8,212 nucleotides of DNA from Gammaproteobacteria bacterium (GTDB lineage Bacteria > Pseudomonadota > Gammaproteobacteria > Steroidobacterales > Steroidobacteraceae): contig JASHUC010000297.1 in the NCBI GenBank assembly GCA_030040235.1, positions 1 through 8,212 of the forward strand, given 5' to 3'. Under the pieces are notes generated by a model. The model had not been told where the DNA came from. It saw nothing but the letters and a program-made list of their open reading frames with translations, and ran no database searches. Positions 6,589 through 8,212 of this stretch are shown here, piece by piece (the first letter of the stretch is position 1; every line of letters starts with the position of its first letter). The translations under genes were made by a program, and so were the position numbers.

Positions 6589-8212
<1,624 letters not shown>

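Overview
The window reads as chromosomal DNA from a GC-rich gammaproteobacterium (roughly two-thirds G+C by eye). The minus-strand order LbcA-like TPR lipoprotein, lolB, ispE, tRNA-Gln, prs, rplY matches a cluster I know from Pseudomonas and, with variations, Xanthomonadales. The two-domain L25, the general protein character and the poly-HAMP kinase would suit a Steroidobacter/Nevskiales/Xanthomonadales-like organism. That placement is inference; nothing in the window fixes the genus.

Positions 1-5038 are a tightly packed minus-strand block. Read in its own direction it runs: TPR lipoprotein (5038-3284), lolB (3284-2691, sharing one base with the TPR gene as TGATG), ispE (2670-1801, probable TTG start), tRNA-Gln(UUG) (1780-1706), prs (1693-740) and rplY (661 to beyond position 1). 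Gaps are 1-20 nt except the 78 nt between prs and rplY, which contain a small hairpin. The block links outer-membrane lipoprotein delivery (LolB), the MEP isoprenoid pathway (IspE), PRPP supply (Prs), a tRNA and a ribosomal protein.

A 52-nt divergent gap (5039-5090) separates this block from prfA (5091-6179, plus strand), which encodes a complete RF1 with intact PAT and GGQ motifs. In related genomes hemA usually precedes prfA and prmC usually follows it. Neither is here. Only an eight-codon GTG-initiated reading frame overlaps the prfA stop, where a prmC start would be expected.

Positions 6180-6588 are about 400 bases without a convincing gene. They hold two 13-bp dyads, a 10-bp palindrome and two small hairpins of matching architecture. 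A gene with a good Shine-Dalgarno then starts at 6589 and runs off the right edge. Its visible 541 residues form a cytoplasmic poly-HAMP array: an N-terminal HAMP, one diverged unit with a five-residue insertion, and four near-identical 92-residue (276-bp) units. This is the sensor half of a bacterial hybrid histidine kinase of the type related to fungal Nik1/Os-1 (group III). The repeats alternate in a two-unit pattern. The kinase and receiver domains, if present, lie outside the window.

No insertion sequence, CRISPR array, phage gene or defence system is visible. The points most worth following up are the poly-HAMP array and its higher-order repeat, the altered neighbourhood of prfA, and the Shine-Dalgarno of prs squeezed against the tRNA 3' end.
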